Shown: piece after piece, positions 1-12,119 of the stretch
Numbering within the stretch: the stretch's first letter is position 1
Layout of the letters: the number at the start of each line of letters is the position of its first letter
DNA from: Ulota crispa
Lineage: Eukaryota; Streptophyta; Bryopsida; Orthotrichales; Orthotrichaceae
NCBI GenBank assembly: GCA_963920765.1
Contig: OY987243.1
Span: 5,952,001-6,016,000, forward strand
DNA length: 64,000 nt
Direction: 5' to 3'
The notes under the pieces: generated by a model
What the model saw: the letters and a program-made list of their open reading frames with translations, nothing else
Databases searched by the model: none
Told to the model about the DNA's origin: nothing
Made by a program: the position numbers and the translations under genes

Positions 1-303
1 TTATGGGGACACTAACGCTTATGGGTGTTCCTACCTTATACATTTTCAATTTGAAAAATCTTTGTGAACAAATGTTTGCACTTGGAACTTTCAAATTGAT
101 ACCATTGTTTTTAATTTCTTCTTCCTAATTTAACAATGTTTTTTTCAAAGTTCATCAACTAGTTTTCCTACTTCAAATCTTTAGTTCCATGCTTATGAGT
201 GTTCCTACCTTACCCATCATTTAAAGAAAATTAGTGATAAATATAAAATACATACAATCAAGACATGGGATCCATAAAGAATTCAATGCATTCAAAATAT
301 GTG

Positions 304-1234
304 TTGACCCCCTAAAGCACCAAACACCCTTTTTTTGGCAACATAGCAATTTTGCGCAATTCACTACCAATGGAGTTTTCATTTTTTTTCTTTGAAAATT
401 TCACACATGATGTGTCCAAGGAGTAGCTTTAAGGCCCAACAATTTTCATAACTTTTAACTTCATGGTTCAAAAGTTATTACATGATATACATTTTTCTTT
501 GCGCATTGGGCATCCAAAAAACTTTTTTGAAAATTACATTTTTTGAATTTTGTTTTTTGAAATTGGTTCTTTAGATCTATATGTACTTGGGAAGCTTTGA
601 ATCATTCCATTTTGATCAATGAGATGAAAGTTATGAGGAGATTTTGTTTGCAGGCAGTTATGGATTCTCTACTTTGAAATAAACTTTGAAGTCCATTGAT
701 TTACTCAAGTTTCAATATTTTAGAAAAAAAGAAAAACCAAAAGATGTAGATTGTTTATGATAACGTTACGACCATTGGGATTGGAATTTTTCATTTCCAT
801 AAGTAAGTTCTTAACAATTTAGTGGTTTGAATCATTCTCTACTTCTTTTTATTTACTATTTTTTTCCATGTGTTTTACAGTTCCAAATGATTTGAAACTT
901 TTTAAAAGTGTACCCAACTTGCTTTGAAGAACGAATCCAAAACATCACAACTATTTTAGAATTTTTTTTCATACAAATATGACCTTGTGAAGTGCAGCTT
1001 CTTGGATTTTTGGAGAGACAAGAAATGGCTTTTTGTTTGTACAAACCCAAATATCTAACAATTTACATGGTGAAAACTTCTAAATTTTTTTCCACATCTT
1101 TGGATACTAGTGTAGTACAATATCTTATGGCCACATTTGTCAAAAAAAAAAATCTAAAATTTGGTACTTGTACTAGAAATGGCAGTTTTGGAGCAGCATT
1201 GGTGAAAATTTGAGCTTAGTGCTTTAGGGGTTAA
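304..1234 (+). mobile_element. TTAA-flanked miniature transposon, family B copy 1
   Basis: The left end reads TTGACCCCCTAAAGCAC and the right end GTGCTTTAGGGGTTAA, giving inverted ends of about 16 bases inside a TTAA (left copy mutated to TTGA). The interior shares long stretches with the copies at 1355-2211, 9026-9400 and 19383-20554, for example the run around 'ggttctttagat' and 'gaagctttgaatcatt'. It has no long reading frame, so it is a non-autonomous element. TTAA target duplication with CCC/GGG ends is the signature of the piggyBac superfamily; that assignment is inferred from the ends only. Confidence 0.7.
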
Positions 1235-1354
1235 TCGAATCAAGTTTTCAATTCAGCCATTGGCTAGTGTCAAGTGAATTCTGATTTTGATTTTCAAATG
1301 TTTGGTAAGATGTGTGTTGCACAAAAAAGATCTTAATGATTAAGTCTAGACGTC

Positions 1355-2211
1355 TTAACCCCAAAATCCCTGAGTGTCCCCTCGGGGGACAAATGGGATT
1401 TCGGGCAGGTACCTACAACCTCAATTTTTGCTTTGATTTTTTGAAACTTTTTTGAATATAGGGAAACACATTAGCTTTTGGGGAATATAATTTTTATTCC
1501 AATCAATGCCCAAAAGTAAAAGTTATGCCTAGATAAGCAAAAATTTATGCAAATTGGGTAGCAAAAAAGCTTTGATCCATTCCATTTGGACTAGTTATGA
1601 GAAAGTTATGGACAATCTTGTTTTTTGGGCACCTCAATCATTTTCTTGAAAAAATAACTTATAAACTTCATTTTTGAATGCAATTTTAACATCTTTTCAA
1701 AAAAATTGTTGGAGGTGGTGAAATTTTCTTGCTAGAACAATCTCACCATTGGGATTATTGAATTTCAATTCCATTGTAAGGTTATTAACAATTTAAGTTT
1801 TTGTTCAATCTCATACTTTCTTCTACCTAATTCTTTTTTTAAGAATGAAAATTAAGTATTTTTTATTTTGAATTTTTCCAAAGATTCTCAACTCAATTTC
1901 CCATCATACAAAAATAAACCTCAAAACTCTATGGTGCAAAAATTTTAAGTTAAAAAGTTCAAAGTCAAATAATCTAATCTTGCGAGGTGCAATTAAGTCT
2001 ATTTTTTACACTTTGAATGCAAATATCTTGCAATCTGTTGAGTCAAAGCTTTTGAATTTTTGTTTCCACATTCTTATACTAGTCTCATACAAGATCCTAC
2101 AGTTAGATATGCAAAAAGATCAATTTTCAAAAAAATTTACTCTTTGCAATAAAAATGGCAATTTTGAATGTCTTTTTGACAAAATAAAGGCCCCAGGGAT
2201 TTAGGGGTTAA
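1355..2211 (+). mobile_element. TTAA-flanked miniature transposon, family B copy 2
   Basis: Starts TTAACCCCAAAATCCCTG and ends CAGGGATTTAGGGGTTAA, so both TTAA sites and inverted ends are intact. Just inside the left end is a small hairpin (GTCCCCTCGGGGGAC), which recurs in diverged form at 9050 and 19410. The right end lies about 420 bases before the uL13 start codon, so the element is part of that gene's upstream region. No coding capacity is seen. Confidence 0.75.
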
Positions 2212-2567
2212 AAGTCTCAATTACAAAAAGGACAAAAATAGAAAATGTTAAGGAGGCGAAAGAGATCTGAGAGGCCCAAAAAAAACATGTTTAAACCAAA
2301 AATATACTCTTAATCTTGCCTCTCTTACATGAATTTTGAATTTTTTTATTGTTAATTTATATAAATTCAAATAGCAAGGTGCACCTAAATGAGCCCATTT
2401 TTCATCTCTTGTGTTGGTAACGGACAGGCCACGGGCGGCCACTGGACACCGGTATGTCAACCGGGGATAGTGGGAACTCCAGCTCCCAACATTGGGTACG
2501 ATCGTTCTCGTCACGGGAACCAGCTAACCCCAAGGTCGAGTCACACTTCGTCTCTCTAGAATGTCGA

Positions 2568-2580
2568 GGGTTTAGGGTTT
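2568..2580 (+). promoter_or_regulatory. telo-box just upstream of uL13 gene
   Basis: The string GGGTTTAGGGTTT lies 55 to 67 bases before the start codon of the mitochondrial uL13 gene. In plants, telo-boxes (AAACCCTA or its complement) close to the transcription start are common in ribosomal-protein and other translation genes. Placement and gene type fit; activity is inferred. Confidence 0.5.
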
Positions 2581-2634
2581 TGCTCCGCAGGCATTCACGT
2601 CCTTGCAGGTTCCGTGTACTCTCGAGGAGCTGCG

Positions 2635-4906
2635 ATGTCGCGGTTCTATCTTCGCGTAAGTGGATTTTCTCTAAACCTCTTAGGTTTTTTATTCCCTTCA
2701 AGCTTTAAATTTTAAAATTTGGTCGAGTTATGAACAAGTTTGAAATAAAATCGTCCCTGTTGCTTGTGCGCGGGCGAGGGTGGCTTTCAATCGAACCTCT
2801 GGAAGTATAACCGGCTGTAAAATTCCGAGTTTGATTTTTCCTTCATCAGTTGATAGATCTCGAAATTTGAGCTCGAATAGAATTCAAATGATGGTGTCGT
2901 GTTCGAAAATTTATACACCGAGAAGTGATAAATGTTGGCTGCGTGTTTTGTTACATGGCTCTTGCTTTGGAGCCTCCGATAATGAGCGTTCTTAAACGTT
3001 CGAATACTCGGTTACGAGAAAATTCGCATGCTAGTTATTTTGCGAAATATCGTTGAACTATGAGGAGTTACTGGTCTTTTAGGGTTTCTTTTTTCTCTAT
3101 TGTTGCAATTTGAGTTTAAGATAAAGCCCGTTTTGGAATGGTGCAGAAACCATTAGCTGGACTAACTTCATCAGTTACTCAAGGCCTCCGATGGCGTCTC
3201 TTTGATTGCAAGGGAGAGGTATGGTTCTCGTACACATCTTCAAGGGTTTATTGTAATGTTGAAGTCATTGATTGCAAGGGTGCTGTACTTTGAGTAAGGT
3301 AGCAGCACCCATAACCGTCAAATTAAGGTTTTTGAGCATGATGATAATTAATAAACATCTAGCAAATTATAGAATCCTGTTAGCAAGAAAAAAATGACAA
3401 GTTGGCACTTTCGAATGTATTATTTGGATACTCTGAGAATAAGTTGTGAATTTTTAAAGAGCCGACTGCAATTGCACCTAATACTAACACCAAGGTTTCA
3501 TGTTCACATGTTGTACATCCTTGCAATTACATCTATTCACTTCCATGGATTTTCCAAGATTTTCGATGTGATGGTTATGGGTACAGTGATGGTTGTGGGT
3601 GTTGGTACCTTACTTATAATTTATCTGTGATTGTCGAAGATATTTTTTTCGTGTGGAAATGGCCTTATGTCTTGCTGTAGTGACGTGGAGGTACTCTGCA
3701 GGTCCTAGGGAGGTTGGCGTCGAGGATAGCCGTGGTGCTACAGGGCAAAGACAAGCCCACTTACAGTCCCAACGAAGACAGGGGTGACATTTGTGTTGTT
3801 GTGAATGCGAAAAACATCACACTTACTGGAAATAAACTTACTGATAAAACGTATTATTGGCACACAGGGTACGCAGATGCATGTCCATCTTTCTTTCTAT
3901 CTTTACATTCAATCTGAAGCCTTTATAAAAGTAAATTTTTGACAGGTTATTAATGCTTTGCAGGCTTTTTAGGGGATATTTGCTTATTGAGAATATGCTG
4001 TGTCTGTGTTTGTTTCTGCGCAGCTACATAGGTCATCTTAAAGAGAGGACTGTTAAGGAACAAATGGTACGCGATTCGACTGAAGTGCTTCGTAAGGCTG
4101 TCCACCGAATGCTTCCTCGCAACAAGCTGCGTGATGTAAGTGTTTTCTTGAACTTGCTTGTTTGCTAAGGTAGATCAAACTATTATCAATTTGTCTGAGT
4201 GGACCACTATATGTAACGACAAAATCCTCCATTCTTCTTCAAAGATCTGTGACCTTAGACATTTAGCCAAGCTATGCTTACACTAATAATGTCAAAGCTA
4301 ACCAAATGTATGAATAGAAGAGTTGCTGTTGGTAACAGGGGTGAGTATAGGAGACGGGATCAAGCCCCGAAACGGTTTTAGTATCCTCAAATTAATTTAG
4401 AAATCCTGTGTTGCTGTGCACTCTGGCATTCTCATGATTCATAATCTGTAAAATTGAGTGGCTGTCAAGTCTTTATTTGGCATTATAGACCAGGTAATGG
4501 CCAAGACGTGAGCCCACGTGGCGATTCATCATGTCAATCCAGACTAGGACTATTTGTGTGCACGGCTGGAGCGAATCTAAGCAAGCCACGTTGTCAAAAT
4601 TTGTGCTGTTGACCTTTACGGCTTCTTCTGTCATTTTGGGTTCTTCACTCTTTCATGAATAGTTTTGTTTTGTTGAGAATTCCTTTTTTTGAAGAATTCA
4701 TATATTTATATTTTACTGTTTTGGTTACGCAGGATCGTATGTTGAAGTTACGTATTTTTCCAGAAGAAGAGCATCCGTTTCCTCCTGAGAAAATGGACAA
4801 ATTCGAGATGCCTCCACGCAAAGTGCGTGAGATGCGTCCTCGAGCTCGACGAGCAGCTCTCCGTGCTCAACCAACCTCCACTTTTCAGAAGGCCCAAGTC
4901 AGTTGA
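2635..4906 (+). CDS. mitochondrial ribosomal protein uL13 (L13), five exons
   Basis: Large-subunit ribosomal protein, predicted to work in the mitochondrial ribosome. Exons 2635-2655, 3147-3218, 3702-3868, 4024-4135 and 4733-4906 join in frame at GT-AG sites to give 181 residues. The protein carries the family run [18 protein letters not shown] (residues about 22-38), [31 protein letters not shown] and [15 protein letters not shown], and ends with the basic [15 protein letters not shown] typical of plant organellar L13. Length and ending match the plant mitochondrial form better than the plastid form, which has a long transit peptide. The seven-residue first exon starts at an ATG 11 bases past an in-context 'gaggagctgcg'; a short arginine-bearing N-terminus could act as targeting signal. 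A telo-box sits just upstream. The first exon is the least certain part. Confidence 0.93.
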
Positions 4907-5504
4907 TTGGTAGCTCCATAATATCTTTAGCCTTCAACAGGGGTGCGTGGTACTCAGTTTTTGGGAAGTCTAGCTCAAGTGCGCTGTGTCTAAAGCTCTT
5001 GCAGGATGACCACATGTTGCGTTCAGGCTCTCAATCCGAATTCACAAAATGTTGGGGAGGATGCTGAGATTAGTAACGGCCGTCTGATTTATATGGAGCT
5101 TCTTTGGCAGAAACGCCAATACTCTCTAAAAGATGAACGAGCCCTTTTGGGTATCAGATGAATTGGAGGTTTGATGCCGAAACCTTTGAGAGCACCAGTT
5201 TTACTTTTAAGTCCTGCAACCATCTGCAGTTTTTTCATAATCGCAGATATGTTTGATTGCTTGAAGAAGTGTATCCTTGTGATTATTGTACTTGGAATTA
5301 TGCTATTTGTTAGTTTTAAGTATAACTTTCTCACCATGTCACAGCTATGAGAATACATCCGCTTTTCTTAATAGAAATCGTCTTTTTTTAGTCACCGACA
5401 GTGCACTATTGCATTCATAGCGCTGCTCACGTAAGAGCTGGAAGTTCCGGCGCATGTTATCTAACAAGTATTCGTCTCATGTGAAAGCGTGTTATTATTC
5501 TTAG
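4907..5504. other. 3' flank of uL13 gene
   Basis: About 600 bases between the uL13 stop and the next repeat. It probably holds the 3' untranslated region. I see no convincing reading frame; the frames present on the minus strand lack any family signature. Confidence 0.4.
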
Positions 5505-5505
5505 G

Positions 5506-5800
5506 GAAATTTTCATGGATACCCCTGAAGTTTGCAATATTTTCATAGATGCCCCTGAAATTTGCAATATTTTCATAGATGCCCCTGAAATTTGCAATAT
5601 TTTCATAGATACCCCTGCTTTTTCAGAAATATCACAAATTCCCTTGGACCAAAGTTTGCAAGTTCTTGCTACAAATATCAAACATATAGAGTTGGTGATC
5701 TCAAATCTAATTCGGGTGCTCATTGTTGCGGCCACACTACTACCTTCTTCACACTTACTGTAGTTGCAAAACCTATACTTTGTTGCACAAAGCATTATGT
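5506..5800 (+). repeat. left-end fragment of GGGAAA-ended element with internal triplication
   Basis: Starts AGGGAAATTTTCATGGATA and matches the left half of the complete element at 57672-57982. A unit of about 33 bases containing 'GCAATATTTTCATAGATGC' is present three times in tandem here but once in the complete copy. I find no matching right end nearby, so the copy is truncated. It yields reading frames on both strands that are products of the repeat, not genes. Confidence 0.7.
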
Positions 5801-6154
5801 AAGAGACATGAATTGTGTTCACTTTTATTAAAATTAAAAAAAACAATACATTAAAACATTACTTATTGGTTCAAAAAAGATTCAAAAACAAAGAAAACAA
5901 AAAAATACAATCACTATGGCGTTGAGAGTAATGGTTTCACAAATTATGTTAATACTTAAAAAGATAATTAGATGAACTATATCAAAATTAACTATCTTCT
6001 AATCAAATCATATTCAAAAAAATACTATTCATTAATAGTGAACCTTGTACTAACTCTAGAATGAATAACAAAATTAAATAAATTACTTTTTGTAAAAATC
6101 GTGGAATAAACTTTATATGTGAATTATTCCTTTTATCATTATTAATAAGAAAAG

Positions 6155-6977
6155 TATGAAAATTACCCCTCAATCCCTTTTAAATATCAAATATACTCCT
6201 CAAAGATTTGTAATATGAAAAATGTCTTTGCTTTTGCGTAAGGATGTCAAATATTTCTTTGGTTATTCTTGAGAATATCATTAATATCTCTAGTTTTTTG
6301 GAAAATATCAAAAATATCTATCAATTATTTGAAATACCAAATGTGTCCCTTTTTTGTTTGAAATATATAAAATGTCTTTGGCTTTGTGTAAGAATATCAA
6401 ATTGACTATACCCTTGGTTACCTTGAGAATATCACAAGTACTTGTAGTTTTCTTGTGCCTTTTTAAAGTGATCTTTTGTGAACATTGGAATGATTATAGC
6501 AATTATTATGTAGTTAATGCAACGACTTTGGCCACAACAAACTCACATGCAAAACCATCTATAGAGCTTGAAGAACTTGTGTCCAAAATTTAGCTTGCAT
6601 TTACCTTCTATTTATTTTTAATAATTTCCATTCTTATACTAATATTTACAAAAAATTGCAATAAGGATCATTAGAGAATTAGGAGTTTTTATGATATTAT
6701 CAAAGATAATCAAGGGTATAATTTAATGGATATTTTGTAAAAAATCAAAGATATTTTTTATATCTCAAATACAAAAGGGGCGTATTTGATATTTCAAATA
6801 AATGAGGATTTTTTTTATGTTTTCTAAAAAACCAGGAATATTAATGATATATATAAAAAAATAAAGGATATAGTTGACATTCCTACATAAAGCTAGAGGT
6901 GTTCTTAATATTCAAAATTTTGAGGGATATATTTGATATTTTGAAAGAATTAATGAGTACTTTTGTTATTTTTCCAT
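6155..6977. mobile_element. foldback element with arms of about 290 bases
   Basis: The left arm (about 6155-6440) and the right arm (about 6690-6977) are imperfect reverse complements over nearly their full length; for example 'caaatgtgtcccttttt' on the left pairs with 'aaaaggggcgtatttg' on the right. The centre (6470-6600) is unrelated to the arms and less AT-biased. No transposase is visible. This is a long-armed foldback or MITE-type element, moderately decayed. Its superfamily cannot be told because I do not see a clear target duplication. Confidence 0.65.
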
Positions 6978-7559
6978 ATCAATATCACAATTGATTTATG
7001 TTGTATAATTTACATATTTCATACATAGATGGAGTACTACCTTGTTGTAGGAAAGATACTCTAATTTTAAAATCACATTATTCTAAAAGATATTCTACTT
7101 TAAAAAACACTCTAATTTTACAAAAAATTTAATTTTGATTATTTATTTATTTTATCAATACTTTTCATTGATTATAATATTCAAAGTATTAAAAGAAATT
7201 GGAAATTTTGTTTGCTTTTTGTAATTGGTGTACATTTTTTTACAATTTTGTTAAAAACTCGTAGCAAATTTCAAAAAATTACTAAATCTTAATGATTCAT
7301 TAGTAAATATTGTCCTCATATATTACAACTATAATTTTTTATACTCATTTTGTGTAAAGTATTCAAAGAACACTTCATTTCTATAAATAATTCATATTTA
7401 GCACCTTGAAGGAATATAAATAATAGCAACATTGTGGTATATGTAATATTCACAATAATGATGCATGCATTAAATTCAATATTTTGAAACTCAATTATAT
7501 GGATGCTTTAAAATATGCTTATAACTCTATTGTTTCTAGTACTAAAAATGTATAAAATT

Positions 7560-7750
7560 GGATGTTAAAACAAACATAAGATTTGATTTGATTTTCAAGT
7601 AAATATAAGATTGGGTCTTATGGTAGACATAAAATTGAGTTTTATGGTAAATATAAAACTGAATCTTACAATAAACATAAGATTGAAACATCAAGATTAG
7701 ATCTCATAACAAACATAAGATTGTATCATAAAAAAGATGTAAAATGTATT
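7560..7750. repeat. degenerate short tandem repeats (ATAAGATTG-type)
   Basis: A unit of roughly 30-40 bases built around 'aacataagattg...tctta' is repeated five to six times with heavy drift. Very AT-rich; no coding capacity. The surrounding 7000-7810 holds nothing else that I recognise. Confidence 0.5.
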
Positions 7751-9025
7751 TTAAAAAATAAAAAAATATTTAACTTTATCACAATATAGAATTAAACATA
7801 CATTTGTATTAAATGCTAGTATGGAAGAAAAAGCGGTATAACTTGAATTTGGCATGTAAGTTTTCTACAATGATTAATAGTTTTAATGCTAAATTTACAT
7901 AAAGGTAACTATAATAGCAATGATTGATCATATTTGAGTATGTGTATATTCTCTCTTTCAGATCCTTTTCAATATGAGGTTTTAGTTCAATCTAGTTATC
8001 TGTCATGGTATCAAAGCAGTGGTGTGATCCTTGTGTTTAGTTTATGTAGTGTTTCTTAAGATAACTTTGTTGGTTTACTTTGTTACGTTCAATTACTCAG
8101 GCACCTAGATAGATAGAAAATCATTCAGTTTACACTCACTTGCTACCATGTCAAAATACAATATTGTTCCAGACGAGGCCAAACTTATAGGGTCCTCCAA
8201 CTTCCACTTGTGGAAGTATATGATAACCCAAATAGCCAAGAAAAAAAAACTTTGGTCTATCTTGCATCTACTTCCTAGCTCATCTTCAAAACATCTGGTA
8301 GATTCAGGAGACTTCAATAACTTTGACTCTGATTCTGACTAAGAGAGAGTAGAAAGACTCATGTATATCATGAGTATGTCAATCAAGCCATCACTCCTTG
8401 CACAACTTACGGAATATGAGGAGTCGAGATCGTTGTGGACATTTCTCTGCCAATCCTTCAAAGTAGATAATGACAGTAGAAAATTTGATCTTAAAAACAG
8501 TCTCTCATTCCTGTCTTTCTTTGAAAGTTAAGGAGTAGAAGCCTACATCACTCGATTTCAACAAACCTTAACGCAATTATCTGCAATAGGAGTAAAGATT
8601 GACAACACAGATCTCATTCAAATTGTTATGAAAGCACTCCCTAGTAGTTTTGACTACTTACAAAAATTCACTAGTTCTAACAGGTTCCCAACTCTTAATT
8701 AGCTCCAGACTCGACTGATGCACAAAGAGAGTTGTTGACAGTCAAAGTTAGGAGGCAAGCACGCACAAGGGGCTTATTTGAATCCCGCGGAATGCTCATA
8801 GGGGAATTGAGTGATTTTGTTGTGATGTTTACAACTCTCAACGCAAACGACTTTTTTTCCCGTCTCCCTGCCCAATAGCCTAAGTTTTCTTGCCCAGAGT
8901 TTGAGTTTTCTTGCCTAGAGTCTAAGTTTTCTTGGCCTAAGCTGAGTTTCTTCCTCGCACCCTCTGTATCATCTATTACACACATTGGGGCAAGTTCAAA
9001 TCCCTACAACAAGACTTAAGTTACT

Positions 9026-9400
9026 TTAACCCCTAAAGGATTGCTTGTCCCTACTGGGACATATGGGATTTTGGACATGTACTTATGGCTAAACTACTTT
9101 GTGTAATTTTTTGAAAATTTTATGGAAGATGGGGAATTCAAAGATCTATGAGGGCATCTAATTTTTTCCTCATTCCAACATTTATGGAAGAAGTTAAACA
9201 TGAGTTTATAAAAATTCTTATTTGGCGGGCAATCCAAAAACTTCTTTAAAAATTGCATATTTTTGAAGTAAAAATTTGATGTTAGTTCTTTAGACTTACG
9301 TATATGCGAGAAGCTTTGAGTCATTCAGTTCTAATTGATGAGATGAAAGTTATGAGAAATTTTTGTTTGCAACACGTTTATAGATATTAAGCATATTATT
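9026..9400 (+). mobile_element. TTAA-element family B, truncated copy inside copia fossil
   Basis: Begins TTAACCCCTAAAGGATTG and carries the hairpin GTCCCTACTGGGAC plus 'gggattttggacatgtac', as in the copies at 1355 and 19383. Homology continues to about 9370 ('gatgagatgaaagttatgag') and then fades; no right end is found. It sits inside the copia element and so is younger than it. Confidence 0.65.
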
Positions 9401-11120
9401 GTCTTCAAAACCCTAATTTGTTAAATTGTATAAGTGACTAGGTGGTTTGTTTGTTTGTACCTACCAATGCATGTCCAATTACCTCAACCCACCTAACATG
9501 ACAATCATGCTTAAATTGTGTGTCAGTAACTTATAGCAGCGTTTTTTCTATTAATGCACTTACGCATCATGGTTTTTTTTGGAAGGAAATGGAAAGGGCT
9601 TGGTGAGAATAGCAACAATGTTTATTTGGCTATGCAGCTTGTGGTTGCAACGGAATCTGTCAATTCATTAGCGTTTGTGTTTGATGGTCTTAATTATTGA
9701 GCACTAGACTTTGCTTTTGCAGCTTACTCAATGGTGAGCTTTTTGTTCTGCATGTGAGTGCACATTTTAATTTTGTAAGTAAATCCACACTAATCTTTAA
9801 GAGTGGAGACTAGTACTAATAAACCATGTTAGGGGACTTGCTACGCAACTTTTGGTTGCAGTCCCTTCCGTTGCATTGCTCTTCACTATGTATTAGGATT
9901 GGGACCTGGTGGGGGCTTGAGTGGGATTAACCCTCCTCAAGAGTTTACAATTGAGTGTTGGGTTGTAGAGGTAATTTTTTATTCCCAATTTTGTCTTGAA
10001 GGCAAATTGTATGTTTTATCTTTCATTGTCAAAATTGGTTTGCCATAGACTAAGTAGCTTACTGAATTGGCGTAATGTACTTGGACATGAATTGAAGCAT
10101 TATATGCCATAACCCTCTTTTTAGTTGATCCTTTTGTACTCATTTCCTTTTAAGACTTGAAATATTTGATAATGTATTGCGTGTATCATGTATATTGTCT
10201 GATTTTATAAAGTGATACATTTGTGTTATTTATTCATTTCCTTGCAATAAGAAAGTTTTATGAGCACATTTGATTTATCATGTAAATCATATATTGTTCT
10301 ATGGATAGTTGAAGGCTAGGTACTCGAGATTATTAGATATGTGCTAACATCTTTTGGGATAGTTTATGTAAGTGAGTGTTGTCCTTAGCCACATTCTTGA
10401 TAATTTTATACTACTATAATAAGTTGCTTGATATTTTGTTTTTTTCATTCAAGACTTCACAGGTTCAACTGTTGAAGCCAAAATTTCTTCCTCAATGATT
10501 GGTAGAACTAGATTTACTTAGGCCTGACGCTTAAACTACTGTACCAATGTATTTTCCAATATTTTGCATTAGTGACAAGACGGGGTTTGATGAGAAGCTG
10601 CAAGTAAATACATCGTGTATTTTTCAAAATAAAGAATCATATTATTCATCCAGCTAGAAGTTTATTTTTGTTCATTTGAGAGCTTAGATTTTGTTCATCC
10701 GTCATCTTTTTTTCTGTTCATCCGCAATCTTTTATTCTATTCATCCAAAAATAATAATTTCATTAATCTAAAATATTGGTTTTTGTTCATTTGAAATTGT
10801 GTTTTTCATTCATCCTTTATCATAATTTTCATCCAATAATTTCATCCAAAATCTTCATCCAATATTTGAAATTTCTCATCCATTGTTTTATGTTTCATCT
10901 ACATTTTTGATATTTTTCATCCATTTCTTGATACTTTTCATCCACACGTCTATTTTTCATTCATTGACATTCTAAGATTTCATCTTTGTGGACAAACTTC
11001 ATCACTTGCAAATTCTACCCGGACCTCAAACAAAGTTGAATATGTCATGGAAGAAAGTATGGAAATTCCCTCCTAGTCTCACTTTCTTCGATGTTGGTTA
11101 AACTTTCTCCATGTTGTTCA
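9400..11120. other. non-coding insert within copia fossil, with TTCATCC-rich tract
   Basis: About 1.7 kb that does not match copia proteins and probably arrived by insertion. From about 10660 to 10960 the text repeats variants of 'ttttgttcatccaaaatct' every 25-35 bases, a degenerate tandem array. No gene is recognised. Confidence 0.45.
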
Positions 11121-11867
11121 AAATGCACTAGCGATCATAGAAGAAACGTCTTCTTTTTTCCATGGAAGACTTGTATGAGCCCCTTGTGACGAGATTGAAT
11201 TGGAAGCAGTGTAATTTTGGGGAGGCCAGTAGTCTCGATATGGCCAACACTAGCGCTCTCAAGGACCACATAACTTCCAAGGCGGGCAACCAAGTCAACA
11301 ACAGCCATATCAAAGCAAGTTGCAAGGTAACCAACAATTTTTTTAGTGGGTTTCAAAATTGAGAGATTAGATATTTTTACTATGGTTGTATGGGACACAC
11401 TAAAGACATGTGCCCAAAATGCTTAGTCAATATATGTAAATTGGAAGCAGATAGGCGTATTAAACTTGGCATAGGTCAAATTTTGGCAAATATTTCTCAG
11501 GAGGAACTGTGGTCAAATCAAGAGAGCTGCTTAGTCACTGATGATGAGGACTAGCCTAATGACAATAGCTGTGAGATGTTCAAGGTAGCCATCTCCTCAC
11601 TAGACATTCACAATTTTGATTTAGGTTGGTATCTCGATTCAGGTGCGACAACGCACGATAGTGGAGATTGCAGTAGTTTTTCAAATTGAGACCAATGTAA
11701 TGGCAGTGTTAAAATTGCAGGTGGCTAAGGTCACTAGATTACAAGAAATGGGTCCATGCATTTCACTCTCCCTTCTAGAGAAATAAAAGATATTCCTGGT
11801 ATTCTTTATGCTCCTGGCTTGAGAATTTTTTTATTGTCTATTGGTTCATTAACAAACAAAGGCAGAA

Positions 11868-12119
11868 ACACAATATTCATTAATTTGGGAATTCCATCAC
11901 ATTTTGGGACTTTTGGCCACATTTTCATTTCTTGCCACTCCCATTTTATTTTCATTTTTTCATGACTAATTTGGATTTAGACATCTGTCATCTGTAAAGT
12001 ATCTGTAAAGTATTTGTTGTTTTCTCACAGGTGTGCCAAACAAGATTAAGATGAGAGTTTCAGATTAAGGAGACATACAGATTGAGAATTGCCGTTTCCC
12101 AAATTAATGAATATCATGT
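11868..12119. mobile_element. family C MITE (TTCATTAATTTGGGAA ends), copy 1
   Basis: A 252-bp element whose ends are inverted copies of about 24 bases: left ACACAATATTCATTAATTTG, right the complement of ACATGATATTCATTAATTTG. It has no coding capacity. It lies inside the copia fossil between its protease-like and integrase parts, so it is younger. Related copies are at 21561, 49186 and 53837. Confidence 0.75.

Noticed and set aside
5457-5846. Frames of 80-130 codons on both strands with repeated FIDAPEICNI-like text
   Set aside because: Generated by the triplicated unit of a transposon fragment.
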